Positions 1 to 7,499 are shown, counted from the first letter of the stretch. The stretch is DNA of 10,297 nucleotides from Halieaceae bacterium (GCA_009886815.1 QXYP01000253.1:7534-17830), one strand, 5' to 3'. The notes: generated by a model not told the origin, from the sequence alone. A program made the numbers and translations.

Positions 1-246
1 ATTCGCCAGGCCGACATCATCGTGGGCGCAGTAGGACGACCTGAGTTTATTCGCGCTGATTGGGTGAAAGATGGCGCCGTCGTCGTTGATGCAGGCTACC
101 ACCCGGGAGGGGTGGGTGATATTGAATTGGGCCCACTCCTAGATCGCGTCGATGCGTATACCCCGGTTCCCGGCGGTGTAGGACCCATGACCATCAACAC
201 ACTCATCCAGCAAACGGTCCTCTCTGGTGAAAAAGCATTGGGCTAA
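1..246 (+). CDS. folD: FolD, methylenetetrahydrofolate dehydrogenase/cyclohydrolase (3' end only)
   Basis: FolD interconverts 5,10-methylene-THF, 5,10-methenyl-THF and 10-formyl-THF in the cytosol, feeding purine and formyl-Met-tRNA synthesis. Only the last 81 residues are present; the frame is open from base 1 and stops at TAA 244-246, followed directly by an in-frame TAG. The visible part is the end of the NAD(P)-binding domain ([13 protein letters not shown], then [11 protein letters not shown]) and the family's hallmark C-terminal signature [12 protein letters not shown] near residues 54-65 of the fragment. The usual DVGIN(R) segment with its following loop is replaced by [14 protein letters not shown], which is shorter than in E. 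coli FolD, so this may be a divergent subgroup or paralogue. In E. coli and Pseudomonas folD also lies close to cysS, which fits the neighbourhood. The truncation is due to the window edge, not mutation. Confidence 0.92.
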   Translation: MRQADIIVGAVGRPEFIRADWVKDGAVVVDAGYHPGGVGDIELGPLLDRVDAYTPVPGGVGPMTINTLIQQTVLSGEKALG

Positions 247-334
247 TAGCCTCAATCATGAAACAACATAAAGGCACCCTGCAGTCATTTGAAGCAAATG
301 GAGTGTCTCTTGGGGCGGCCCGCTGTGGTCGCCC
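237..334. repeat. Cluster of three small inverted repeats after folD
   Basis: Three short dyads follow one another at and after the folD stop. The first is ATTGGGCT (237-244) with AGCC-T-CAAT (248-256), with one bulged T. The second is CATTTG (286-291) with CAAATG (295-300), loop of three. The third is GGGCGGCC (313-320) with GGTCGCCC (327-334), an 8-bp GC-rich stem with one G-T pair and a 6-base loop. None is followed by a T run, so a simple intrinsic terminator is not shown. The third is the strongest and could help end or protect the folD transcript. Confidence 0.4.
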
Positions 335-481
335 GAAGCTCTTGAGCCCCCATCTGCCCCGCACCCGCACCTTCAATGTGCCTCAGCTATAAAGTGCGCT
401 GGTCTGGAAACAGATAACAAGACGCGCTGGAACCGCGCTCATGATTCACCTAAGGTGTCTAAAAGCTGCCGAGAAAATATT

Positions 482-1753
482 ATGCTAAGCCCAGCCAATT
501 GGCCCAAACGCGTTCATGTTGTGGGACTGTCTTTCTTAGCCGTTTTTATCTGCTACATAGATCGCGTCAATATCTCAGTTGCCATTATTCCTATGGCCGC
601 AGACCTGGGCTGGGGTATGCAGCAGCAAGGCCTGGTGCTGTCCTCCTTTTTTATTGGCTACGTGCTATTACAGGTGGTTGGCGGGCGCTTAGCTGATCGC
701 TATGGCGGTAAAGCGGTTCTTGGCATGGGCGTTATTCTCTGGTCCCTGTTCACCGTACTAACACCGCCGGCCGCCGCACTAGGATTTACAATACTCATTC
801 TCACTCGAATTGCCATGGGCATGGGTGAAGCGGTCACCTTCCCGGCAATTTACAGTACATTCTCAAAGTGGGTTCCCTTAGCAGAGCGCTCGCGAGCTAT
901 TGGCTTAATTAATAGTGCGATTCCACTGGGCACCATATTTGCCTTGGTGACCACACCCATCATTGTTCAGGTATGGGGGTGGCAATGGGCGTTTTATTCC
1001 TTCGGTGCAATCGGCATTGTTTGGTTCTTCTTTTGGCAAAAGCTCGTGACCTCAACCCCACAACAACATGCCGGGGTCACTGAAGAAGAATTAGCCTTGA
1101 TTGCCTTGGGCAGTGATACCCCAGTCGACGAAGCGCAGCCCTCGCCCCCGTGGTATCACTTTCTCAAATCAATGCCTGTGTGGGCCATTGTCGTCGCCCA
1201 TTTTTGCAACAATTGGTCGTTGTTCGTACTCATATCATGGATGCCCACCTATATTAATAAAGGCTTAGGCGTCGACTATGCCTCTGTTGGCCTCCTCGCG
1301 ATCATTCCCTCAATAGGCTCCGTATTTTTTCTGAATATTGCCGGCAATTTGGCCGATCGACTGATTCGCCGGGGCGTAGCCGTGGGTAAGGTTCGTAAAT
1401 TGATGCAAATGGTTGGCTTTGGTGGGCTCACAAGCGCCCTGCTGATCGTAGGCCACCTCGATACCGTTTGGCTGGCCATCGCAACAATGACGGTGGGCTC
1501 AGCCCTAGGAGCCTTCGTTACCGGTGGATTCGCCGTCAATCATATGGATATTGCGCCCAGGCACGCCGGGACGCTCATGGGCATTACCAATACTGCGGGT
1601 GCTATCCCGGGCATTATTGGGGTCTTTGTGACGGGTTTAATTCTTGAGGTGACCGGATCCTGGGTCATCGTTTTTTCTCTCGCGGGAGGCGTCACTCTTT
1701 TTGGCCTCGTCTTTTATCTTCTATTTTCAAGCGGCGAAAAGTTATTTGATTAA
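482..1753 (+). CDS. MFS transporter, anion:cation symporter (ACS/SLC17-like) family
   Basis: A 12-helix inner-membrane carrier, predicted to move an organic anion with H+ or Na+; the substrate cannot be read from the sequence. From ATG 482 the product is 423 residues, normal for the family. Family marks are YIDRVNIS at residues 25-32 in the first helix, the loop 2-3 motif GGRLADRYGGK at 67-77, GMGEAVTFPA at 113-122 and SKWVPLAERSRA at 128-139. A hydrophilic central loop rich in D/E/P lies near 193-224, and a second-half copy of the loop motif reads GNLADRLIRRG. I prefer ATG 482 because GAG sits 8 bases upstream; GTG 455 in the same frame would add nine residues but has TAAGG directly against it. 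A TATAAA at 388-393 could be a -10 element, but I see no convincing -35. The gene sits alone between folD and a convergent cysS, with nothing to indicate its substrate. Confidence 0.85.
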   Translation: MLSPANWPKRVHVVGLSFLAVFICYIDRVNISVAIIPMAADLGWGMQQQGLVLSSFFIGYVLLQVVGGRLADRYGGKAVLGMGVILWSLFTVLTPPAAALGFTILILTRIAMGMGEAVTFPAIYSTFSKWVPLAERSRAIGLINSAIPLGTIFALVTTPIIVQVWGWQWAFYSFGAIGIVWFFFWQKLVTSTPQQHAGVTEEELALIALGSDTPVDEAQPSPPWYHFLKSMPVWAIVVAHFCNNWSLFVLISWMPTYINKGLGVDYASVGLLAIIPSIGSVFFLNIAGNLADRLIRRGVAVGKVRKLMQMVGFGGLTSALLIVGHLDTVWLAIATMTVGSALGAFVTGGFAVNHMDIAPRHAGTLMGITNTAGAIPGIIGVFVTGLILEVTGSWVIVFSLAGGVTLFGLVFYLLFSSGEKLFD

Positions 1754-1800
1754 TACCCCCGGGGCCCACTGCAATACCACAGCCGCACATGAATGCGCTT

Positions 1801-1856
1801 AGCTTCTGGGAGTTAGCTTCTGGGAGTCAGCTTCTAGGTGTCAGCGACTACCAGTC
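1801..1856. repeat. 14-bp tandem repeat, three clear copies plus one decayed
   Basis: Successive 14-base units read AGCTTCTGGGAGTT (1801-1814), AGCTTCTGGGAGTC (1815-1828) and AGCTTCTAGGTGTC (1829-1842). A weak fourth, AGCGACTACCAGTC (1843-1856), follows. The first two differ at one base and the third at two more. The array lies in the 130-base gap between the convergent ends of the MFS gene and cysS, so it is in the 3' untranslated part of one or both transcripts. No T-run terminator is visible in this gap. Confidence 0.85.
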
Positions 1857-1883
1857 AGCAGTTAGAGGTCTTCGGGCCGACCC

Positions 1884-3260
1884 TTATAAGCGTCGCCAGG
1901 TAGTGCCTTCAGGCCCATCCTCCAGCTCGATACCCTGAGCCTGCAATTCATCACGAACAGCATCTGCGGCAGCAAAATCTTTGCGCGCCCTAGCCTCAAG
2001 GCGTGCCGCTAAGCGGTGTTCAATATCTTCTGCAGTTGGGCCTGAACTGGAGGCAGAATCAGTAAACCATTGTTCAGGGTCATTACCCAGCAATCCCATC
2101 ATGCGCCCCATGGCCAGGAGCTCCCCTTTAAAGGTTGCTGCCATCTTGGCATCGGCTTTGTTCAGCGCCTTGCAAGACGAATGTAATGCAGCAATGGCCT
2201 TGGGGGTATTCAAGTCATCAAGTAATGCGGTAAAAGCGGCCGTGTCCTCAGGCCGAATATGCTCCGCCTCAATATCAGCCGAATTACGCAATGCCTGATA
2301 GAAGCTGTTGAGTGCGGTTTTTGCGTTGTCCAACAGTTCTCCAGAAAAGTTTAACGGAGACCTATAATGGGTAGACAGCAGCGCAAAGCGCAGCACCTCA
2401 CCCGCATAAAGACCCAGTAACTCGCGAACAGTACGAACGTTACCCAGTGACTTGGACATTTTTTCACCGTCCATATCCACATAGGCGTTGTGCAGCCAAT
2501 ACCGCACAAAATCGCCACCATAGCCACAACAGCTCTGTGCGCGTTCATTTTCATGATGAGGAAAAATAAGATCACGCCCTCCCCCATGAATGTCGATAGC
2601 ATCGCCCAGGTGCGCACGAATCATTGCCGAACACTCGAGATGCCAACCCGGGCGCCCCCATCCCCATGGGCTTTGCCAGCCAGGTTCGTCCTGTGATGAG
2701 GGCTTCCAAAGCACAAAATCACCCGGGCTTCGTTTATAGCTTGCGACTTCAACTCTTGCTCCCGCGAGCATGTCATCGAGGTTTCGGCCACTCAGTGCTC
2801 CATAGCTAGACATTGAGGTGACATCGAAAAGAACATGTCCATCAGCGGCATAAGCGTGGCCACGCTCAATGAGCTGTGTGATTAAACTCTGCATGGGATC
2901 AATATTGTCAGTCGCGCGGGGCTCAAGATCAGGAGGCAGCGTATTCAACTGAGCCATATCTTCTCGATACTTTTCGGTGAATTCCTGGGTCACCGCCTCA
3001 ATGCCTTCTTTACGGTCTCGAGCCGCTGCAATGATCTTATCGTCAATATCCGTAATATTGCGCGCGTAAATGACCTGAGGATATAAAGCGCGCAGCACGC
3101 GATACAGCATGTCGAAAACCACTACCGGGCGAGCGTTTCCGATGTGGGCGAGGTTATAGACCGTAGGGCCACAGACGTAGAGCGTTATTCTTTCCGGGTC
3201 GCGTGGCTCAAAAATTTCTTTCTCACGGGTCAATGTGTTCGTCAGGCGCAACTCAGCCAC
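1884..3260 (-). CDS. cysS: Cysteine-tRNA ligase (CysRS)
   Basis: Class Ia synthetase that charges tRNA-Cys in the cytosol. From GTG 3260 it is 458 residues (E. coli 461). The zinc site that recognises cysteine is complete: Cys30 in YVCGPTVY, Cys210 in LECSAM, and His235 and Glu239 in FPHHENE. The ATP-binding signatures are HIGN (39-42) and KMSKS (267-271), and the C-terminus carries [15 protein letters not shown] 3260 is chosen because GGAG lies 8 bases upstream; an in-frame GTG at 3269 is possible, with weaker GAGAG upstream. With GTG 3260 the start overlaps the end of glnS by 8 bases (GTGGCTGA), so the two are almost certainly co-transcribed and translationally coupled. Several stretches ([52 protein letters not shown]) resemble alphaproteobacterial CysRS more than the E. 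coli form as I remember them. Confidence 0.97.
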   Translation of the reverse strand: MAELRLTNTLTREKEIFEPRDPERITLYVCGPTVYNLAHIGNARPVVVFDMLYRVLRALYPQVIYARNITDIDDKIIAAARDRKEGIEAVTQEFTEKYREDMAQLNTLPPDLEPRATDNIDPMQSLITQLIERGHAYAADGHVLFDVTSMSSYGALSGRNLDDMLAGARVEVASYKRSPGDFVLWKPSSQDEPGWQSPWGWGRPGWHLECSAMIRAHLGDAIDIHGGGRDLIFPHHENERAQSCCGYGGDFVRYWLHNAYVDMDGEKMSKSLGNVRTVRELLGLYAGEVLRFALLSTHYRSPLNFSGELLDNAKTALNSFYQALRNSADIEAEHIRPEDTAAFTALLDDLNTPKAIAALHSSCKALNKADAKMAATFKGELLAMGRMMGLLGNDPEQWFTDSASSSGPTAEDIEHRLAARLEARARKDFAAADAVRDELQAQGIELEDGPEGTTWRRL

Positions 3261-4911
3261 GAGAATCACTCCAAGTATCTCTCAGACCTATGGTCATATT
3301 AAAAACCGGCTTTTCCCCAGCATGATCATGGCGATCAGCAACAAAATAACCCTCCCGCTCAAACTGGTAAACCGCTTCCGCAGAGGCTGTGGCAAGTGAG
3401 GGTTCAATAACAGCGTGCTCCAGTCGAACTAGGGAACTGGGGTTTAGCACCGCCATCATATCTTCACTCTTGCCCGGATCTGGATCATTAAACAGCCGGT
3501 CGTAGCAGCGAATTTCGGCATCTAAACCTGCTGTCGCAGATACCCAGTGAATGACACCTTTAGCCTTAATGCCGTCAGGCGGATCCTCACCCAGAGTACC
3601 CTCCACGACATGGGCATACACTCGAGTCACCTCGCCAGCGCCATCAAGATCACAGCGGTCAGCTTCAATAATGTAGCCTCCTCGCAATCGAACCCGCTTA
3701 CCAATGACGAGGCGCTTGTATTTTTTGTTGGCTTCTTCGCGGAAGTCTGCGGCGTCAATGTATAACTCCGGGGTAAACGGGACCGATCGGGTACCCATGG
3801 ATTCATCTGCCGGATGATTGGCCACCGTCAAAATCTCGGGTTCATCTCGGTTGGTGATCGTTAGTGGAAGCGGGTTAAGGACGGCCATAGCTCTGGGTGC
3901 CTCGGCATTCAACTGATTCCTTACCGCACTCTCGAGCATGGCAACGTCTACAATGCTATCGGAGCGAGACGTACCCACTTCTTCACAAAAATGCCGTATC
4001 GCTGCCGGGGGATAGCCCCGTCGACGAAGGCCCGCGAGGGTTGGCATTCTAGGGTCATCCCAGCCCTCAACCGCCTCGGAATCGACCAGTTGCTTCAACT
4101 TTCGCTTGCTGGTCATCGTATAGCTCGTGTTCAGGCGAGCAAACTCGATCTGCCGGGGCCTTGAAGGCACCGGTAAGTGTTCAATAAACCAATCGTAGAG
4201 CGGTCGATGATCTTCAAACTCGAGCGTACAAATTGAGTGCGTCACCCCTTCGATGGCATCTTCTTGGCCGTGAGCAAAGTCATAGGTCGGATATATTGGC
4301 CAAGCATCACCGGTTTGATGATGGTGCGCCTTGCGAATTCGATACAAAATGGGATCTCGCAAATTAATATTTGGCGACGCCATATCGATTTTGGCTCGCA
4401 ATACTCGGCTCCCATTGGGGTACTCTCCCCCACGCATGCGCTGAAATAAATCTCGATTTACTTCAACAGAGCGTGACCGATGCGGGCTATCTTGACCGGC
4501 CTCGGTCAAACTGCCTCGGTACTCCCGTGCTTCGTCAGCTGACAGGTCACATACATAGGCCAAGCCTTCGTCGATGAGACACAGCGCCCAGTCATAGAGC
4601 TGCTGAAAATAACTGGAGGCATAGCGCACCTCCCCGTCCCATTCATAGCCCAGCCAACGCACGTCTTCTTGAATAGCGTCAATGAACACCTGGCTTTCCT
4701 TTTCTGGGTTGGTGTCATCAAAGCGCAGATGGCATTGCCCCCCAAACTGCCTAGCCAATTCAAAGTTTACCGTGATCGATTTTGCATGGCCCAAATGCAG
4801 ATATCCGTTGGGCTCAGGAGGAAATCGGGTAACCAGTTGGCTTATCCCACCTGCATCGAGGTCGGATTGAATTTGGGTCTTTAGAAAATTACTTCGCGCG
4901 TCGGAGCTCAT
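3253..4911 (-). CDS. glnS: Glutamine-tRNA ligase (GlnRS)
   Basis: Class Ib synthetase charging tRNA-Gln directly. It is 552 residues, almost the length of the E. coli enzyme (554), with the same architecture throughout. The catalytic Rossmann fold carries [15 protein letters not shown] at 31-45 (HIGH motif HLGH, 39-42). The insertion domain holds [10 protein letters not shown] near 171-180, and [13 protein letters not shown] is near 229-241. The KMSKS-type loop is TMTSKRKL at 265-272, followed by [11 protein letters not shown] (281-291). The C-terminal anticodon-binding beta-barrels include KGVIHWVSA and end in GLRDTW, as in E. coli. ATG 4911 has GAGG six bases upstream. It is the first gene of the glnS-cysS unit and is divergent from ppiB. 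Presence of GlnRS means this organism need not make Gln-tRNA by transamidation, and argues for a gammaproteobacterial host. Confidence 0.97.
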   Translation of the reverse strand: MSSDARSNFLKTQIQSDLDAGGISQLVTRFPPEPNGYLHLGHAKSITVNFELARQFGGQCHLRFDDTNPEKESQVFIDAIQEDVRWLGYEWDGEVRYASSYFQQLYDWALCLIDEGLAYVCDLSADEAREYRGSLTEAGQDSPHRSRSVEVNRDLFQRMRGGEYPNGSRVLRAKIDMASPNINLRDPILYRIRKAHHHQTGDAWPIYPTYDFAHGQEDAIEGVTHSICTLEFEDHRPLYDWFIEHLPVPSRPRQIEFARLNTSYTMTSKRKLKQLVDSEAVEGWDDPRMPTLAGLRRRGYPPAAIRHFCEEVGTSRSDSIVDVAMLESAVRNQLNAEAPRAMAVLNPLPLTITNRDEPEILTVANHPADESMGTRSVPFTPELYIDAADFREEANKKYKRLVIGKRVRLRGGYIIEADRCDLDGAGEVTRVYAHVVEGTLGEDPPDGIKAKGVIHWVSATAGLDAEIRCYDRLFNDPDPGKSEDMMAVLNPSSLVRLEHAVIEPSLATASAEAVYQFEREGYFVADRHDHAGEKPVFNMTIGLRDTWSDSRG

Positions 4912-4935
4912 GACTGGCCTCTAAATGGACGGCGC

Positions 4936-4944
4936 ATGATACCA
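4936..4944 (-). promoter_or_regulatory. Candidate extended -10 element for glnS-cysS
   Basis: On the minus strand the bases read TGGTATCAT, matching the extended -10 pattern TGnTATnnT, about 25 bases upstream of the glnS ATG. It would give a leader of roughly 18 bases, enough for the GAGG ribosome site. The hexamer 17 bases further upstream (CTGCGA) is a poor -35, which is usual for extended -10 promoters. Confidence 0.35.
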
Positions 4945-4972
4945 AGGCGTAGCCCATATCGCAGGCGATTTA

Positions 4973-5010
4973 CTCGCTTTGGACTTAGTTACGTAAAAAA
5001 TTGAAGCGAG
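4973..5010. promoter_or_regulatory. Nested dyad in the glnS/ppiB divergent promoter region (possible operator)
   Basis: CTCGCTT (4973-4979) and AAGCGAG (5004-5010) form a perfect 7-bp inverted repeat. Inside it lies the 8-bp palindrome TTACGTAA (4989-4996), and the two symmetry centres are only one base apart. The element sits between the divergent genes, and its right arm overlaps the candidate ppiB -35. It could bind a dimeric regulator; no known consensus is recognised. Confidence 0.4.
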
Positions 5011-5028
5011 CAGCTCATTATGTCTACT
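5001..5028 (+). promoter_or_regulatory. Candidate sigma-70 promoter for ppiB-lpxH
   Basis: TTGAAG (5001-5006) and TCTACT (5023-5028) each match four of six consensus bases and are 16 bases apart. The leader to the ppiB ATG would be about 85 bases. This is a weak match found by eye. Confidence 0.3.
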
Positions 5029-5120
5029 GGGAGACATTGAATTTGAGAGAACTAACGTGTCGCACCCTTGCTCTAAACCGTGTAGCATGCGCGCCTTTGA
5101 TCATCGGCTCCGGAGTCACC

Positions 5121-5630
5121 ATGTCGAATACAGTCATTGAAATGAAAACAACTTTTGGCGTCATCACACTAGAACTCGATGGCGAGAAAGCGCCAAAAAC
5201 CGTTGAAAACTTCATTCGCTACGCCAGTGAAGGCTTTTACGACGGCACAATATTTCACCGCGTGATTGACAATTTCATGATCCAAGGCGGTGGTTTCGAT
5301 GCCGATATGCAGCAAAAAGAGCCCGCGGAGCCTATCGAAAATGAGGCTGACAATGGCCTCAAAAACGATCGCGGCACCATAGCCATGGCACGTACCATGG
5401 ATCCACACTCAGCGACCGCGCAGTTTTTCTTAAACGTGAAAGACAACGACTTCCTCAACCACTCTGGCAAGAACATGCAGGGCTGGGGATACACCGTATT
5501 TGGCAAAGTCACTGACGGTGACGCCGTCTTAGACAAGATTCGCGCGGTAGAGACCGGCAACAAATCGGGCCATCAAGACGTTCCTAAAGAGAGCGTTGTG
5601 ATTGAGTCGGTTACGGTAGCCGCTGCCTGA
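5121..5630 (+). CDS. ppiB: Peptidyl-prolyl cis-trans isomerase B (cyclophilin)
   Basis: Cytosolic cyclophilin that speeds cis-trans isomerisation of Xaa-Pro bonds during protein folding. From ATG 5121 it is 169 residues (E. coli PpiB 164), with no signal peptide, which separates it from the periplasmic PpiA. The active-site stretch [13 protein letters not shown] (45-57) supplies the catalytic Arg47, Phe52 and Gln55. SATAQFF (97-103) and [10 protein letters not shown] (121-130) complete the binding pocket. The PpiB-type insertion with NEADNGLKN and the ending [14 protein letters not shown] agree closely with E. coli. ATG 5121 has GGAG six bases upstream; the frame is open back to an ATG at 5001, but that extension has no homology and lies in the promoter region. 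The stop is three bases before lpxH, so the two form an operon, as in E. coli. Confidence 0.95.
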   Translation: MSNTVIEMKTTFGVITLELDGEKAPKTVENFIRYASEGFYDGTIFHRVIDNFMIQGGGFDADMQQKEPAEPIENEADNGLKNDRGTIAMARTMDPHSATAQFFLNVKDNDFLNHSGKNMQGWGYTVFGKVTDGDAVLDKIRAVETGNKSGHQDVPKESVVIESVTVAAA

Positions 5631-5633
5631 GCC

Positions 5634-6347
5634 ATGGCGACCACGCTGTTCATCAGCGATCTCCACCTCAGTGACAACACGCCTGAAATAGAAGCGGGGC
5701 TCTACGCGCTTCTCGATAGAGAGCAAGGCATGGAGCGCCTATATATTCTCGGCGACTTTTTCGAGTACTGGATTGGCGATGACGACGACACCCCCCTCAA
5801 TCGACGCGTTATAGCGCGGTTGAAGGCGGTTAGCGACTCAGGTACTAAGTTGTTTATTGTCAGAGGTAATCGCGACCTTGCTTTGGGTGCGGTGTTTGCA
5901 GATCAAGTTGGCGGCCAGTTGCTTGGCGACACCACTGTGATCGACCTCGAGGGTACCCCGGTGCTCGTTCTTCATGGCGACACGCTCTGCACCGATGATG
6001 TGGAGTACCTGAAAATGCGCGCGATCCTGCACGACCCCGACTGGCAAGCTGAAATGCTGCAGCGGCCGCTCTCCGAGCGACGTGAATTCGCTAAGGGACT
6101 GCGCGCGGCCAGTAAAGAAAAAGCCGAGAATGATCCCGATAACATTATCGATGCCAACGACCAGGCTATCGCAGCCGCTTTTGCTGAGCATAAGGTGGCG
6201 TTAATGATCCACGGACACACCCATAGGCCTGACCGCCATAAGACTGCCGATGGGGAGCGAATAGTTCTAGGAGACTGGTCCGCCGAAGCAAGCTGGATCA
6301 TTCGGGCGACGGATGGCAACTGCCAATTAGAACAGTACCGCTACTAA
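5634..6347 (+). CDS. lpxH: UDP-2,3-diacylglucosamine diphosphatase (lipid A synthesis)
   Basis: Manganese-dependent calcineurin-like phosphoesterase that cleaves UDP-2,3-diacylglucosamine to lipid X and UMP, the fourth step of the Raetz pathway, at the cytoplasmic face of the inner membrane. The 237-residue product (E. coli 240) has all metal and active-site motifs: Asp9 and His11 in FISDLHL, Asp41 in LGDFFEYW, Asn79-Arg80 in RGNRD, His114 in HGDTLCTDD, and His193 and His195 in IHGHTHRP. The helical substrate-binding insertion (about 122-170) includes the usual RAASKE. It starts three bases after the ppiB stop with no clear ribosome site of its own, suggesting translational coupling. The gene converges on miaE with a 29-base gap in which I see no terminator. 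The product implies a lipopolysaccharide-bearing outer membrane. Confidence 0.95.
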   Translation: MATTLFISDLHLSDNTPEIEAGLYALLDREQGMERLYILGDFFEYWIGDDDDTPLNRRVIARLKAVSDSGTKLFIVRGNRDLALGAVFADQVGGQLLGDTTVIDLEGTPVLVLHGDTLCTDDVEYLKMRAILHDPDWQAEMLQRPLSERREFAKGLRAASKEKAENDPDNIIDANDQAIAAAFAEHKVALMIHGHTHRPDRHKTADGERIVLGDWSAEASWIIRATDGNCQLEQYRY

Positions 6348-6376
6348 CCCACCACCCTCTGCCATCTACCCCAGCA

Positions 6377-7054
6377 CTACGCCGCAACAGGCACGCCGCT
6401 ATGGAAGCGCAGCTCTTGATCCTCACTCTCGATTAATTGTTGTTCGCGGTCGCGAAAAATCCCCAGACGCTCGTCAATCTCATCAACGCTAGCAAGGGAT
6501 TTGGCCAGCGTTAAGTAGTCCATGAAGTGCCGTGCCTCGCTTTTTAGCAGCGAAAAATAGAACTTCGATAGCTCGGCATCGAGATTAGGCGCCAATGCTG
6601 CAAAACGCTCACAAGACCTTGCCTCAATTAGGGCGCCCAGCAGTAGTGTGTCAACCAGCCTTGCCGGATCACGCTTTCGCACTAAGGCGTGCAAGCTACC
6701 AGCGTAACGCGAAGCAGTGACTTGACTGTAAACAATATTACGCCGCTGCAGGAGACTCAGCACCTGTTCAAAATGGCGTAGCTCCTCCCTCGCTAACCGA
6801 GACATCTTGTTCATTAAATCGGGTTGGTCTGTGTGTCGATGAAGCAGGCTCATCGCCGTTGCCGCTGCTTTTTTCTCACAGTTGGCATGATCAATGAGCA
6901 GCAGAGACTGCTCTCTCAAAGCAGCGTCGATCCAGCCTCTAGGGGTAGGACAGGGCAAAAATGCGAGTAAAACGTCTAAATCTGATGCGGCGGTCAAGGG
7001 TTCAATTACTCTCAAATAAATCTGGGGTGGCAAGGTAACGCTGATGGTGGGCAT
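6377..7054 (-). CDS. miaE: MiaE-type tRNA-(ms2io6A37) hydroxylase
   Basis: Diiron, ferritin-like monooxygenase that hydroxylates the isopentenyl group of ms2i6A37 in tRNAs reading UNN codons, using O2. The four-helix-bundle ligands are all present, numbered from ATG 7054: Glu60 in DHANCEKKAA, Glu91 and His94 in AREELRHFEQV, Glu144 in IEARSCERF, and Glu173 and His176 in KSEARHF. The ending ELRFHSGVP is also typical as I recall the Pseudomonas form. The start is uncertain. ATG 7054 gives 225 residues, overlaps the upstream gene by 53 bases, has no Shine-Dalgarno, and adds about 20 residues that I do not recognise from the family. TTG 6997 gives 206 residues, sits four bases after the upstream stop with GAGAG 11 bases before it, and fits the roughly 200-residue Pseudomonas form better. 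Either way it is coupled to the DUF1289 gene. MiaA/MiaB, which make its substrate, are not in the window. Confidence 0.88.
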   Translation of the reverse strand: MPTISVTLPPQIYLRVIEPLTAASDLDVLLAFLPCPTPRGWIDAALREQSLLLIDHANCEKKAAATAMSLLHRHTDQPDLMNKMSRLAREELRHFEQVLSLLQRRNIVYSQVTASRYAGSLHALVRKRDPARLVDTLLLGALIEARSCERFAALAPNLDAELSKFYFSLLKSEARHFMDYLTLAKSLASVDEIDERLGIFRDREQQLIESEDQELRFHSGVPVAA

Positions 7055-7499
7055 CAGACAAGGACCAAAACTCTTGATCTACCGATTCTCTGAGCGTGGT
7101 CAGACTGCTATTACGCCACAACAAATGAATGGAGAAACCAAAGGCTTCAGGCTCTTTAATCTGGCTGGCACCGGCCTTCAATAGCGCAAATAACCCGCAA
7201 TACTGATCGTGGGCGGGATTGAAACGAATCTGCTGGGTTTGCAATTGCCAGCGCAACAAGCCGGGATCGGTTACAACAAATTTATTTTGCATACAGAGAC
7301 TTAAAAAGTGTGCCAAGCGTTCGTCAACGATCGCTTTTTCAACCTCGGTGTAAGCATTCCAATCAATAACCTCATGGCTAAAGCGCTTACAACCTCGACA
7401 GACAGCATCACCAATACCGGTAGAACACACGCCAATACAGGGAGTTCTCACCCTAGCGGTGCCGGAAACCGATGTTTTTGGATTTAATTGGCTCGTCAT
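7002..7499 (-). CDS. DUF1289 domain protein with four-cysteine motif, upstream of miaE
   Basis: A 165-residue protein of unknown function. Residues 19-48 form a DUF1289 module: TPCIGVC, then VCRGCKRF and IDW, with Cys21, Cys25, Cys34 and Cys37 spaced C-x3-C-x8-C-x2-C, which could hold zinc or an iron-sulfur cluster. About 110 further residues follow that I do not recognise. They look alpha-helical and soluble, with two lone cysteines (69 and 101) and many aromatic residues near the end. No signal peptide or membrane helix is seen. Its reading frame runs into miaE, so they are probably made together; a role supporting MiaE (electron supply or metal loading) is my inference only. ATG 7499 is the first ATG ahead of the domain, but it lacks a properly spaced ribosome site and lies in one arm of a perfect inverted repeat. 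A later in-frame GTG (codon 17) would leave only three residues before Cys21. Confidence 0.8.
   Translation of the reverse strand: MTSQLNPKTSVSGTARVRTPCIGVCSTGIGDAVCRGCKRFSHEVIDWNAYTEVEKAIVDERLAHFLSLCMQNKFVVTDPGLLRWQLQTQQIRFNPAHDQYCGLFALLKAGASQIKEPEAFGFSIHLLWRNSSLTTLRESVDQEFWSLSDAHHQRYLATPDLFESN

Noticed and set aside
455..481. GTG 455 as the start of the MFS transporter
   Set aside because: The TAAGG sits directly against the GTG with no spacing. ATG 482 has GAG at 8 bases and matches the usual short N-terminus.
1276..1539. Minus-strand open frame inside the MFS gene
   Set aside because: It is fully contained in the transporter, with no recognisable domain; it is a shadow of the coding frame.
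1757..1764. CCCCGGGG palindrome just after the MFS stop, as a terminator
   Set aside because: It has no loop and no following T run, so it cannot form a usable hairpin terminator.
5001..5120. A 40-residue N-terminal extension of PpiB starting at ATG 5001
   Set aside because: The extension shows no cyclophilin homology and no signal peptide, and ATG 5121 has a good GGAG site and the family's normal N-terminus. The stretch is better read as leader and promoter.
4912..5120. A tRNA or small RNA gene in the glnS-ppiB gap
   Set aside because: No cloverleaf, T-loop signature or hairpin followed by T run could be found on either strand.
5169..6319. Long open frames on the strand opposite ppiB and lpxH
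   Set aside because: They lie antisense to strongly recognised genes, show no family motifs and no ribosome sites, and are best explained by codon bias of the true genes.
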